Origin: Bacteroidaceae bacterium
Lineage (GTDB): Bacteria; Bacteroidota; Bacteroidia; Bacteroidales; Bacteroidaceae
NCBI GenBank assembly: GCA_017448825.1
Contig: JAFSKR010000072.1
Location: 1-64,000, forward strand
Length of the DNA stretch: 64,000 nt
Direction of reading: 5' to 3'
A program made the translations under genes and the position numbers. The notes beneath the pieces are model-generated. The model was not told where the DNA came from and ran no database searches. It worked only from the letters and a program-made list of their open reading frames with translations. This document shows positions 8,128 to 16,186 of the stretch, in pieces (the first letter of the stretch is position 1; every line of letters starts with the position of its first letter).

Positions 8128-8979
8128 TCAGAATTTGAATTTATAGCCAAGTCCAATCAAGTGCCCATTCGGGTCTTCATCGTCGCTTTCAGTGATGAAG
8201 CGATAGAAGACATCCAGTTTGTGCTGCTTGTTCTTTGCGAGATTGATGTCGGTGCCCACGGTGAACTTCCACTTGTTGGTCGTGTAGTTCAGGCCGCAGC
8301 CGTAGTCAACCGAAGCGTAGGGGTTGACGGGGCAGTGGCGGATGTTGTACTGTGCTGTCAACTTTGAGCGGAGCACCGTGCGGTCTTTGGAAGGGTAATC
8401 CTTGGTGGAGGTCGATTTCAAGTAGAGCGACGTGGGGTCGTCTTCATCCTCCAGACGATACTTGTCCACCGTGGTGGAATCCTTGCAGAAATGTGTATAT
8501 TGGAACGTTTCCTTCAGCTGGAAACTCCATCGCTTGTTAGGCTTATAAGTGGCAGCCAGGCTTACGCTGGTACGGTGACGGCCTCGCCAATAGGACTTCT
8601 TCTCGTTGTAGCCCTTGTAGTAAGTCTCTGTCACGGTGCCGTCAGTGGTGGTGTAGGTGTCCTCGCCATACTTGTTGGTAATTTCCTTGAGGTTATACCG
8701 CCACATATATTTCCAGCCCACCGAAGCCTTCAGGTTGAAAGTCTTCTTGCCGTTCTGGAAAAGGCGCATGTCAAACGAACCTCCCACCGTCCAGCGTTCC
8801 ATCTTGCGAGTGTTGTCCTGTGTACGCGCTTCCCCTTCCACAGAGAAACTCATGCCTGGACGTATCCTCTTCTCAGCACCCAGCATGAAGTCCATGCCGA
8901 AGTCGTCGCTTTGGGCAAAAGAAGCCAAAAGTGACAAGCTAAAAACTAAAAGAGAGAGTAACCTTTTCATCTTGTTCAT
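8128..8979 (-). CDS. DUF2490-type outer-membrane beta-barrel protein
   Basis: The protein has 283 residues with a signal peptide (MNKMKRLLSLLVFSLSLLASFAQ), alternating aromatic/hydrophobic strands across the whole length, and a C-terminus ending GLGYKFKF, the terminal aromatic typical of outer-membrane barrels. Segments such as MDFMLGAEKRIRPGMSFSVEGEARTQ and GRHRTSVSLAATYKPNKRWSFQ fit the DUF2490 family of Bacteroidetes outer-membrane proteins. It lies between the DUF4956 membrane protein and the tail-bearing protein with short gaps, so it probably supplies the outer-membrane part of whatever this operon does. No specific substrate can be named. Confidence 0.72.
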   Translation of the reverse strand: MNKMKRLLSLLVFSLSLLASFAQSDDFGMDFMLGAEKRIRPGMSFSVEGEARTQDNTRKMERWTVGGSFDMRLFQNGKKTFNLKASVGWKYMWRYNLKEITNKYGEDTYTTTDGTVTETYYKGYNEKKSYWRGRHRTSVSLAATYKPNKRWSFQLKETFQYTHFCKDSTTVDKYRLEDEDDPTSLYLKSTSTKDYPSKDRTVLRSKLTAQYNIRHCPVNPYASVDYGCGLNYTTNKWKFTVGTDINLAKNKQHKLDVFYRFITESDDEDPNGHLIGLGYKFKF

Positions 8980-8995
8980 GTTCTGTGGTTATACC

Positions 8996-9694
8996 TTATG
9001 CATATTCCTTCGGCATCTTCTGTACAGACTCATCCTCCTCATCCGTGTTGTAGTAAATCTTGATGAGAGCCATGTCCTTCAGGAAGTCGATAGAGCCAAT
9101 AGACACACTGGTGATGTCAAGACCCGTGCGAGACTTCAAGTCGTCAAGCAATTCCTGGCGGCATTCAGGTTTGATGAGGTCAATCTTGTCATACTTCACA
9201 TACTTGGACGAAAGTCCCTTGATGGAGAGATTAGCCTCAGCAATCCACACACCGCCCACAAACACAAGGTCAGTCAGCAGCAACTCGCCCATGCTGGTGA
9301 GCAGCGGCCCTGCAAACTCGGGATGTTTCGGACTGATGTCAGCAGCCCAAGCCAAGCCGTTGATGGCAGCCAGCGAGATAATGAGGAACAAGTACGTCAT
9401 CTCACGGATAGGCACAGACTCAGTTCTGTAGCGCATGATGCAGAAGATGGCGAACAGACCCATCGCAATGCCCGTCTTAATCTTCGCGTCGCCCATCAGG
9501 TGAATCAGCATAAAGATGCAGAACCCCACCAGCAGGTAAGTGAAGAAAAAGTCCTTGCGGCGAGCCTTCGGGAAATAGAAGGCACGGGCGATGAGGATGG
9601 TGAACACGGTGTTGATGATGAGTCGCAGCAGCAGGTCGAGGATTCGACACGTGTCACTTGACAGCACTGCAAAGAAGTCGTTAATAGCGTCCAT
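8996..9694 (-). CDS. DUF4956 inner-membrane protein
   Basis: The protein has 232 residues with several hydrophobic spans: about residues 18-38 (LLLRLIINTVFTILIARAFY), 50-66 (FFTYLLVGFCIFMLIHL), 75-86, and 100-115 (YLFLIISLAAINGLAWA). A soluble C-terminal half follows with KIDLIKPECRQELLDDLKSRTGLDI, a pattern seen in DUF4956. In many bacteria DUF4956 genes sit next to VTC-domain genes, as here (21 bp apart). The function is unknown; a role with polyphosphate or surface polymer modification is suggested only by the neighbourhood. No signal peptide beyond the first membrane span. Confidence 0.82.
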   Translation of the reverse strand: MDAINDFFAVLSSDTCRILDLLLRLIINTVFTILIARAFYFPKARRKDFFFTYLLVGFCIFMLIHLMGDAKIKTGIAMGLFAIFCIMRYRTESVPIREMTYLFLIISLAAINGLAWAADISPKHPEFAGPLLTSMGELLLTDLVFVGGVWIAEANLSIKGLSSKYVKYDKIDLIKPECRQELLDDLKSRTGLDITSVSIGSIDFLKDMALIKIYYNTDEEDESVQKMPKEYA

Positions 9695-9715
9695 TTATTT
9701 ACAATTTTTAATCAT

Positions 9716-10507
9716 TTACAATTCATGGTCAATAAATTTTCTTCCGTTGATTTTCTCCAGATTGCGGAGTTTGGGCTTAAAATTGTTCTGTTTCAGCCCA
9801 GGGTCGGTGATGGCCATGCCGATGCAGCACTTCGAGAAACCCGTAGGATGCACATGGATGTCTCTCAGCAAATTGCAAACAGGCGAGAACACATTGCCGT
9901 CCCTCTTCAGTTCGATGATGACCAACTGGTCAGTGCCGTGGTCATGATTCGTCTCGAAGTTGTGGAAACCAATGTTGAAGTCAATCGTCAACCGCTCCGT
10001 CTTCCCCTTGTTCACCAGCGTCACACGGTCAAATCGGTTCCTCACCACCGCATTCAGCCTGTCCAGATTCAGCCCCGTCTTCCGTTGCACCAGTTCGTGA
10101 GCACCCTCCGTCCCACGGAAGTCCTCTTGCGACGGAACCTCGATGCGCTTCTTCTTCGTCCTTGCGTGGTTATTCTTGTTCTTCACCTCCAGAAACGTCA
10201 AATCACTCGCCACATACGTCCTCACCCTCACCTTCATCCTCCGTGCCCGCTTGTTGTGGTGCATCATGTACATCAGGTGGTCGTTCGTGTCGTAGTAAGT
10301 AGTCAGATAGGGGATGATGCGTCGCTCCAGCGTCTCCTGCACATAGTACTTATCCTGTACCATTCCCAGCAACTGCACCAACTGCGCCTTCGATGCCACA
10401 TATTTAGTGTCAAGGCGGTTCATCAGTCGGATGCCCGACATCTCCTCCAGAGTGATAGGAGTCATCTCGTTCAACAAAGCTTGGATGTCATCATCAGAAT
10501 TTCGCAT
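9716..10507 (-). CDS. VTC-domain (polyphosphate polymerase-type) protein
   Basis: The protein has 263 residues with no signal peptide or membrane span, so it is probably cytoplasmic. The whole protein is a VTC-type triphosphate-tunnel domain: NRLDTKYVAS near residue 30, YYDT near 71, a basic RRMKVRVRTYV near 87-99, FLEVKNKNNHARTKKKRI near 104-121, LTIDFNIGF near 173 and LVIIELKRDG near 194. The alternating Lys/Arg and Glu residues are what such tunnels use to bind polyphosphate or nucleoside triphosphate. In yeast Vtc4 this domain makes polyphosphate. It is the first gene of a minus-strand operon (VTC, DUF4956, DUF2490, tail protein, Cthe_2159). A TATCTTTG box on this strand lies in the repeat at 10754-10761, about 250 bp upstream. 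Confidence 0.85.
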   Translation of the reverse strand: MRNSDDDIQALLNEMTPITLEEMSGIRLMNRLDTKYVASKAQLVQLLGMVQDKYYVQETLERRIIPYLTTYYDTNDHLMYMMHHNKRARRMKVRVRTYVASDLTFLEVKNKNNHARTKKKRIEVPSQEDFRGTEGAHELVQRKTGLNLDRLNAVVRNRFDRVTLVNKGKTERLTIDFNIGFHNFETNHDHGTDQLVIIELKRDGNVFSPVCNLLRDIHVHPTGFSKCCIGMAITDPGLKQNNFKPKLRNLEKINGRKFIDHEL

Positions 10508-10568
10508 GGCGATTCGCTATAGGTTTTAGAGTTTATAGGTTTGTTAGTTTTTGAGTTAGTAATTCAAG

Positions 10569-10771
10569 TTTCTGAAGTGAGCGCTTTGTTCGAAGTGAGC
10601 GGTTCTTTGCGAGCAAAGCGCTTCGCGATGACGCTCGAAGTTATCGAAGTTATCGACGATACTTTTTGCGGTTGTTTTCGATGCTGTTTCACTGTCCGTA
10701 ACTATTGTCGTTAACTTCGAGCGAAGCGATAACTTCGCTAACTTCGTTAACTTCAAAGATATACAACTTGC
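10569..10771 (-). repeat. dispersed intergenic repeat, copy 2
   Basis: This is the minus-strand counterpart of 5111-5245: identical in the first 45 bp (10771 down to 10727) and in the last 17 bp (10585 down to 10569), with a longer and different centre. It carries the same TATCTTTG box (10754-10761). Like copy 1 it lies between two co-directional genes and points the same way they do. The rest of the 10508-10923 gap holds no gene I can support; a 90-codon open frame at 10556-10828 is made of repeat words. Confidence 0.75.
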
Positions 10772-10891
10772 GCAACTTGAGTTAGTAAAAACAGTTGCAA
10801 ATATAGCGATAAAATTCGGAACAGCCACGCTTTTTGTCTGAATTAAAGTTTTTTAGCATGAAAAAGATAGAATTTAACTTTCAACCATCAA

Positions 10892-10920
10892 AATTATCAT
10901 TTATCATTTAGGCAAAGCAG
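10892..10920 (-). repeat. TAAATGATAAATGATAA-type repeat after the GH2 stop codon
   Basis: On the minus strand this reads CTTTGCCTAAATGATAAATG and onward, a few bases after the GH2 stop codon. A 17-bp unit (ACGGCNGCTTTGCC core) is duplicated across that stop codon. It belongs with the similar words at 19881, 46506, 49418 and 51256. Confidence 0.55.
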
Positions 10921-10923
10921 CCG

Positions 10924-13900
10924 TTAAGGCAAAGCCGCCGTCAAATCAATCTCAACGATGCGGAGTTCATTCCTCGTCTCTCCTCCGTTTTTAGCCTTGA
11001 AGAGGTCAAGCTCACCTGCGGCAGGTTCTGCCACCTCGACGATACCGCCAAAAGCATCCCTGTCCTTGCTGGCACCCTTCAGTCGGATGGTGATTTCGTC
11101 CGTCTTCACCCGCTTGGTCGGTTTCAGGTGGATGTAGCCAAGGCTGCGCTCCGTCTCTCCGCTCCAGATGAGTGTCTTGCCCGCATAGACCTCAAGGGGA
11201 TAACTGCGTAGGCGCCACCCCGTGAGTTTGAGGCAGATGTCATCGATGACCTCCCTCCTTTCAAGTTGGTAGGTAATCCAAGCAGTGGAAAGTCGTCCAT
11301 CGTTCTTCCATTCCGACAGCTCATTATCATCAAAGCTGCGGGAAGCATTCTCCGAGTCGAAGCCAGCCTTGGCAGCAACGATGTTCACGCCACGAGCCAG
11401 CTCCGTGTATGCAGGAGCAAGCGGAGTCTCCCCCCGATTCAGTCGTCCCTTGAGCGTCAGTTGTGGTACGTACCCTTCACCATCCACCCCTTCGCTCCTC
11501 ACCTCGATGCTGGCAGGCCTCACGCCATCGGCAGAAGCCGAGAGGGAGATGACGCCAGCATGGGTGGTGGTGCGGACAAGGACGCGGTTGACCCCACACT
11601 CCACGGGCAGGTCAGTCGCACCCACATAATTATCAGAGACATTCCTTGTGGCAGCAGCATCGAGGAGCCCCTCAGGGCGGTTATCGTCTGGTTGCTGCAA
11701 AGCCCGATTATTGCGAGAGGCGATGCCGCCAATCCACGAAGCCTCACCCTGCAAGTCGAAATGAATCATGCGGTCGTCGAGCGGACAGCGATGCCCCTCT
11801 TGGTCAAGCACCTCCACCTCAAACAGCACCATGTCGGCACCGTCCGCCTTCGTTCCCTCAGGATTCTCGATGGCAGAAAGCCTTAGTTCGTAAGGTTCAC
11901 CCGCAGTCTCCACCCTGTAGCGGCTGCCATCAGAAGAGACAGCCTCCAGCGTTCCTGGCTCAAAGGGGACATTGTCGAACGTGAAGAGGTAGCGAAAGCT
12001 CTGACGACCTTTCCCCAGGCTTCTTCCATTCAAGAAAAGTTCCACCTCGTCACCCGTGGAAACCACATAAACAGGCTTACCCCCCAGTCCCCTCTCTCCA
12101 TAGTTCCAATGCCCGACGATATAAGTCCTTGCCACCTTAGGCTCCACCCAACCGTTCCACATCACCTGATGCACGAAGAAAGCATCCTTAGGGATGCGCA
12201 TGGCATCAGTGACCCCGCTGGTGCGGTAGTTTGACTCGCCTCGGTGGTGAGTGTTCGTGTCGGAGAAGACAATCTTCACGCCCCCCGACGACACACGCGT
12301 GCCAGTGCCAGGACGCTCGCGCCAGTAGTCATACCAGCGGCGCACCATCTCCACGGCAAACTCATCCATGTTGTGGTTATAGTCCGTTGCAGGATTGCCA
12401 CGATAAAGGGGACCCTCCCCCTCCTTGTGAAAAGGATAGCTGTACTCGTCCCAATACTTGCGCAGCCCCTCGTCTCGACAATACTCCATCGCCCACATCG
12501 GATGCTTCCTGCTCTTGTTGATGTACAGCATCTCGCCACCATACTCCGCCTCGTCAATGTCCAGCATCTCACGGCTGCCCATGGCACGTCCGCCGTACGG
12601 GTCGTATGCGTCGCGGATGGCCTTCATCTCCAGCATGTGTTCACGACTGATGCTCTCATTGCCACTCTCGTAGAACAGGATGCTGGGGTTGTTGCGGTTG
12701 TAGATGATGGCATCGCGCATCAGCTCCGTGCGCTGACTCCAGCGAGCACCCTCCACATCCTTCTCCGCGTCGCCAGCAGGCATCGCCTGGATAAGTCCCA
12801 CACGGTCGCACGACTCAATGTCCTGCTTCCACGGCGTGACGTGCATCCAGCGGACCACATTACCGCCCGACTCCACCATCAAGCCGTTAGAGAAGTCGCT
12901 GAGCCATGCAGGCACACTCAGCCCCACGCCAGGCCACTCGTTCGAAGTGCGCTGCGCGTAGCCATGCACCATCAGCACACGGTCGTTCAGCCATATCTTG
13001 CCCTCGCCGAAGCGCGTCTTGCGGAAGCCCGTTCGGGTGACGACCCTGTCGTTCCCCGCGGCATCCGTTTCCAGATGCTCCCTCAAGCAAGATTCCACCG
13101 TATAGAGATACCCGTAGCCCCACGACCAGAAGTGCAGCCCCTGCACCTCCTTCACAGCCTTCGCGACCACAGTCTCCCTGGGTTGAACAGTGATAAGCTC
13201 CCCCCCGTCGAACTCCGCCACCCGCTTGCCATCCATGTCCTTCAACACGACCGTCAAGACAAACCTACGCTCGCGAGCGTCCTCATTCCTCACCTCACTC
13301 TCCACATGAACCACCGCCCTGTGCTTGGCGATGTCGAAGTCCGTAGCATAAACATACGTGCCCGTCGTCCCCAGATTCGAATAGAGAGGCAGCGTCTGGT
13401 AAAGCCTGTCCGTCACGTGCAGCCACACGTTCTTCGGGATGCCGCCATAGTTCGCGTTAAAGTTGCGGTCGTTCCACTGGTAACGGCTGTCGTGCTGGCG
13501 CGAACGGTACGTCCAACTGTTGTCACAGCGCACCGCCAGCACATTCACCCCCTCCCTCATGAACGGCGTCAAGTCGAAGCCGCACGCCATCACCCCATTC
13601 TCGCTGAAGCCCAAGAGGTGACCGTTCAGGTAGAAGTCTGCCCCCTGCCTGACCCCCTCAAACTCGATGAAGAACTTCCCATCCTTCACCCTTTCGCCCT
13701 CCACACAGAAAGACTTTCGGTACCAGCACACCGTGTCCGTCAAATCAACAATATCCCTTCTGAACGCCTCGTCGCCGTTGAAGGCGTAAGGCAGCGTCAC
13801 CCGTTGCCACCCCGAGTCGTCATACTCAGGGTTCAAGGCCTCCGCCACGTCGCCCACCTTCAGGCACCAGTCCCCGTTGAAATTAAGTTTCTCCCGTTCC

Positions 13901-14010
13901 GCCGCCTGTGCACCAACGGCAAGAAACATGGTCATGCCGAAAAAAAGAGTCCGTCCCAAGCCCAGCCAGAGCAGGGGAGCACACATCGTTAGCCTTAGTC
14001 GTTTCATCAT
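10924..14010 (-). CDS. glycoside hydrolase family 2 (beta-galactosidase-like), secreted
   Basis: The protein has 1028 residues. A signal peptide (GMTMFLAVGAQA) is followed by the GH2 sugar-binding domain (FNGDWCLKVGD ... WYRKSF), the immunoglobulin-like domain and the TIM barrel. The predicted acid/base is Glu452 in YESGNES and the nucleophile Glu509 in WAMEYC. After the barrel come a DUF4982-like beta domain (VELFLNGRSLG) and a C-terminal discoidin-like domain (RSFDDNELSEWKNDG ... STAWITYQL). This architecture is common among Bacteroidetes exo-beta-galactosidases and related enzymes; the exact sugar cannot be read from sequence. The frame is open to 14070, but a TACCTTTG box at 14040-14047 would lie inside such a gene, so the ATG at 14010 (or 14007) is preferred. 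It may act on pectic side chains with the esterase at 18240. Confidence 0.88.
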   Translation of the reverse strand: MMKRLRLTMCAPLLWLGLGRTLFFGMTMFLAVGAQAAEREKLNFNGDWCLKVGDVAEALNPEYDDSGWQRVTLPYAFNGDEAFRRDIVDLTDTVCWYRKSFCVEGERVKDGKFFIEFEGVRQGADFYLNGHLLGFSENGVMACGFDLTPFMREGVNVLAVRCDNSWTYRSRQHDSRYQWNDRNFNANYGGIPKNVWLHVTDRLYQTLPLYSNLGTTGTYVYATDFDIAKHRAVVHVESEVRNEDARERRFVLTVVLKDMDGKRVAEFDGGELITVQPRETVVAKAVKEVQGLHFWSWGYGYLYTVESCLREHLETDAAGNDRVVTRTGFRKTRFGEGKIWLNDRVLMVHGYAQRTSNEWPGVGLSVPAWLSDFSNGLMVESGGNVVRWMHVTPWKQDIESCDRVGLIQAMPAGDAEKDVEGARWSQRTELMRDAIIYNRNNPSILFYESGNESISREHMLEMKAIRDAYDPYGGRAMGSREMLDIDEAEYGGEMLYINKSRKHPMWAMEYCRDEGLRKYWDEYSYPFHKEGEGPLYRGNPATDYNHNMDEFAVEMVRRWYDYWRERPGTGTRVSSGGVKIVFSDTNTHHRGESNYRTSGVTDAMRIPKDAFFVHQVMWNGWVEPKVARTYIVGHWNYGERGLGGKPVYVVSTGDEVELFLNGRSLGKGRQSFRYLFTFDNVPFEPGTLEAVSSDGSRYRVETAGEPYELRLSAIENPEGTKADGADMVLFEVEVLDQEGHRCPLDDRMIHFDLQGEASWIGGIASRNNRALQQPDDNRPEGLLDAAATRNVSDNYVGATDLPVECGVNRVLVRTTTHAGVISLSASADGVRPASIEVRSEGVDGEGYVPQLTLKGRLNRGETPLAPAYTELARGVNIVAAKAGFDSENASRSFDDNELSEWKNDGRLSTAWITYQLERREVIDDICLKLTGWRLRSYPLEVYAGKTLIWSGETERSLGYIHLKPTKRVKTDEITIRLKGASKDRDAFGGIVEVAEPAAGELDLFKAKNGGETRNELRIVEIDLTAALP

Positions 14011-14039
14011 CCGATAGGTTTTGAGGTAATTTCTGCGTG

Positions 14040-14047
14040 CAAAGGTA
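14040..14047 (-). promoter_or_regulatory. -7 promoter element for the GH2 gene
   Basis: Read on the minus strand, TACCTTTG lies 29 bp upstream of the chosen start at 14010. It is an exact match to the Bacteroidetes TAnnTTTG element and argues against the longer reading frame from 14070. Confidence 0.6.
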
Positions 14048-14151
14048 CGATTAAGTGAGAGAAAACACAAATTTTGGAACAGTGAATGCAGAGAAAGTTC
14101 ACTTTCAACCTGCGGATTCTGACAAGAGACTACGCCATTGTGCTCTTGGGG

Positions 14152-16182
14152 TTATTGACCAGGTCCCCCGCCTCCGGGTTGGTTGCCACCTCCTTGGTTA
14201 CCACCAGGTTGGTTGCCTCCACCTTGGTCACCACCAGGTTGGTTGCCTCCACCTTGGTTATTGCCGCTGTATTCAGAGAGAGTAACAGAAGAGCCTCCAC
14301 TGATGGTGCCGCCGATGTTGCCCACGCCACCGAAGTAGGTGGTGCCGCCGCTGACGGTGACGCCTGACTTGAGTGTGGTGGTGCCTGACGTGGAAACTAC
14401 AAGGGTGGTGCCTCCGCTGCTTGGTGTCTGGAAGGCCAGTGCCAAATTGCTTCCGTTGTAGAGGGCATACCAAGTGCTCTTGCTCCAAGAGGACGATGAG
14501 TAGCAGGTCTGAGAGATGCTGGCTCCCGACTCCAATCCACCGATGGCAACAAGTGTGCCCCCCTGGAAGTAGAGTTGCTTCTGGTCTTCGCTGTTGGTGT
14601 CGATGGCCACTTCGGGGCTGGTGGTGCCAATGGCATAAACGACTCCACCTTGGATGTAGCAGTTGCCGTTGGCGTCGATGCCGTCGTTGTTGGTGGCACG
14701 GGCATAGACATAGCCGTCAGTGATGGTTAAGTCTTGTGCGGAGTTGATGGCATCGTCGTAGGCGTTGACTGTGATGTGTCCGCCTGTGATGTTGAGGGTG
14801 TTCTTGCTTTCGATTCCTTCAGCGTTGTGTCCAGAGGTGGTCACGCTGATAGTGCCACCACTGATGACGATGGCTCCGCTGTAGGTGGTCGTGTTGCCCG
14901 ACTCGTCCTTCACACCTGCCTTGATGCCCTTGGGCGATGAGTAGTAGTTACTGTCTACGTTATCGGTGTCACCAGTGTAGTTGGTGTTCTCTGTCGTACC
15001 ATTATTATAATATAGGCCTCCGCTGGTGACTACGGTGATGGTGGGGTCGTCGCTGATGGTGAGTGTGCCGTCACACTTCATGCCCTTGCCGCCCGAGCCA
15101 GTGGCGGTCAGGTTGAGTGTGCCACCGCTGATGGTCATGTCGCTGTCGCAACTCAAGCCGCAGGCCGCCTTCGTCTCCGAGTCGTCGCTGTCCCACTCGC
15201 CGTTGCCAGTGGTCGTCACCGTGATGGCGCCGTCGCTGACGATGATGTCGCCTTCGCTCTTGACGCCTTTGGCGGCAGTGGCTGTGCAGGTAACGTTGAG
15301 TGTGCCGCCTTCGATGTAGATGTTGCCAGAGTCTTCATCTTCGTGGTCGGTGGTTTCACCTGTGGAGGTTGTTCCGCCGAGGTCGCACTGGATGCCGTCG
15401 TCGCCCGTGCCGCTGATGGTCACTGTGCCGCTCTTCATCTGTATATACTCTTCACAGTTGATGCCGTCACCGACCGCTGAGGTGATGTTCAGCGTCAGGT
15501 TCTTGATGGTGATGTATGATGCGCTCTTGATGGCGTGCTTGTAGTTGCCCACCACGTTTAGTGTGCCATTGCCTTGCAGTTGCAGTTGGCCTTTGCTGTA
15601 GATGCAGGCCTTTTGGGAACCGCTGCCGTCGGTGATGGTATTGGTGGTGTTCTTCTTGGCACTGAGCTGGATGCGCTTCGAGTTGGTGATGTTGATGGCT
15701 GCACCGCTTGGGTTAGTCAATGTCACGCCAGCCAGTGAGACGGTACACTTGTACGAGCCGCTCATGGTCAGTGAGCCGTCGGTCGTCGTTCCGCTGAGCT
15801 GATAAGTGATTTCGTCGTCATCGACGGCTGCCGTGTTCGACTGCGCGATGGTGACGTGTGCTCCGCTGATGGTTGGGGTGACATACTGTGCCACGTTGCC
15901 AGCCACGGTGACTGTTGCTGACGTTCCGCTGTATGCCACGCTCACCAGGTTGTCGGTCACTTCGGTGGCATCAATGTAAGCCTCTGTAATGTCGCTGATG
16001 GTGAACGCCTTGCCCATGATGGTCAGCGTGGTGCCGTCCGTATAGGTCATGTCACCCGTTTGGCTGGCAGGAAACTGATAGGTCACGCTACCGACTGTTA
16101 CGTTCAGCGTCTGGGCACTGACTGATATGGCGGTCAGGCCGATTGCCATGATGGCTGTTGCTATCTTTTTCATAGATGTCAT
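14152..16182 (-). CDS. large Cthe_2159-type carbohydrate-binding beta-helix protein with Gly-Asn-Gln-Pro repeat tail
   Basis: The protein has 676 residues with a signal peptide (MKKIATAIMAIGLTAISVSAQ). A short N-terminal module (MTYTDGTTLTIMG ... ISDITEAYID) is followed by many beta-helix coils such as GTLNVTCTATAAKG, GAITVTTTGNG, GTLNLTATGSGGKGMKCDG and GHITVNAYDDAINSAQDL. The family landmarks AIKSASYITIKN, DGINCEEYIQMKSG, DDGIQCD and DGIDANGNCYIQGG are clear. The last 35 or so residues are repeats of GGGNQPGGDQ (30-bp DNA units), probably an extended linker or surface tail. It starts 4 bp after the tail-bearing gene upstream. A start at 16212 would overlap that gene, so 16182 (or 16173) was chosen. 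By analogy it binds acidic polysaccharide at the cell surface. Confidence 0.85.
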   Translation of the reverse strand: MTSMKKIATAIMAIGLTAISVSAQTLNVTVGSVTYQFPASQTGDMTYTDGTTLTIMGKAFTISDITEAYIDATEVTDNLVSVAYSGTSATVTVAGNVAQYVTPTISGAHVTIAQSNTAAVDDDEITYQLSGTTTDGSLTMSGSYKCTVSLAGVTLTNPSGAAINITNSKRIQLSAKKNTTNTITDGSGSQKACIYSKGQLQLQGNGTLNVVGNYKHAIKSASYITIKNLTLNITSAVGDGINCEEYIQMKSGTVTISGTGDDGIQCDLGGTTSTGETTDHEDEDSGNIYIEGGTLNVTCTATAAKGVKSEGDIIVSDGAITVTTTGNGEWDSDDSETKAACGLSCDSDMTISGGTLNLTATGSGGKGMKCDGTLTISDDPTITVVTSGGLYYNNGTTENTNYTGDTDNVDSNYYSSPKGIKAGVKDESGNTTTYSGAIVISGGTISVTTSGHNAEGIESKNTLNITGGHITVNAYDDAINSAQDLTITDGYVYARATNNDGIDANGNCYIQGGVVYAIGTTSPEVAIDTNSEDQKQLYFQGGTLVAIGGLESGASISQTCYSSSSWSKSTWYALYNGSNLALAFQTPSSGGTTLVVSTSGTTTLKSGVTVSGGTTYFGGVGNIGGTISGGSSVTLSEYSGNNQGGGNQPGGDQGGGNQPGGNQGGGNQPGGGGPGQ

Positions 16183-16186
16183 GTTG

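Noticed and set aside
10556-10828. 90-codon minus-strand frame in the gap upstream of the VTC gene
   Set aside because: It lies almost wholly within the dispersed repeat element, whose short words simply lack stops in this frame.
12244-13992. 582-codon plus-strand frame opposite the GH2 gene
   Set aside because: Shadow of the GH2 coding sequence; no signal peptide or family motif, low-complexity His/Arg/Leu composition.
14161-14270. Direct repeats considered as a CRISPR array
   Set aside because: Units of 30 bp are contiguous without unique spacers and are in frame with the Cthe_2159 protein, coding a Gly-Asn-Gln-Pro tail.
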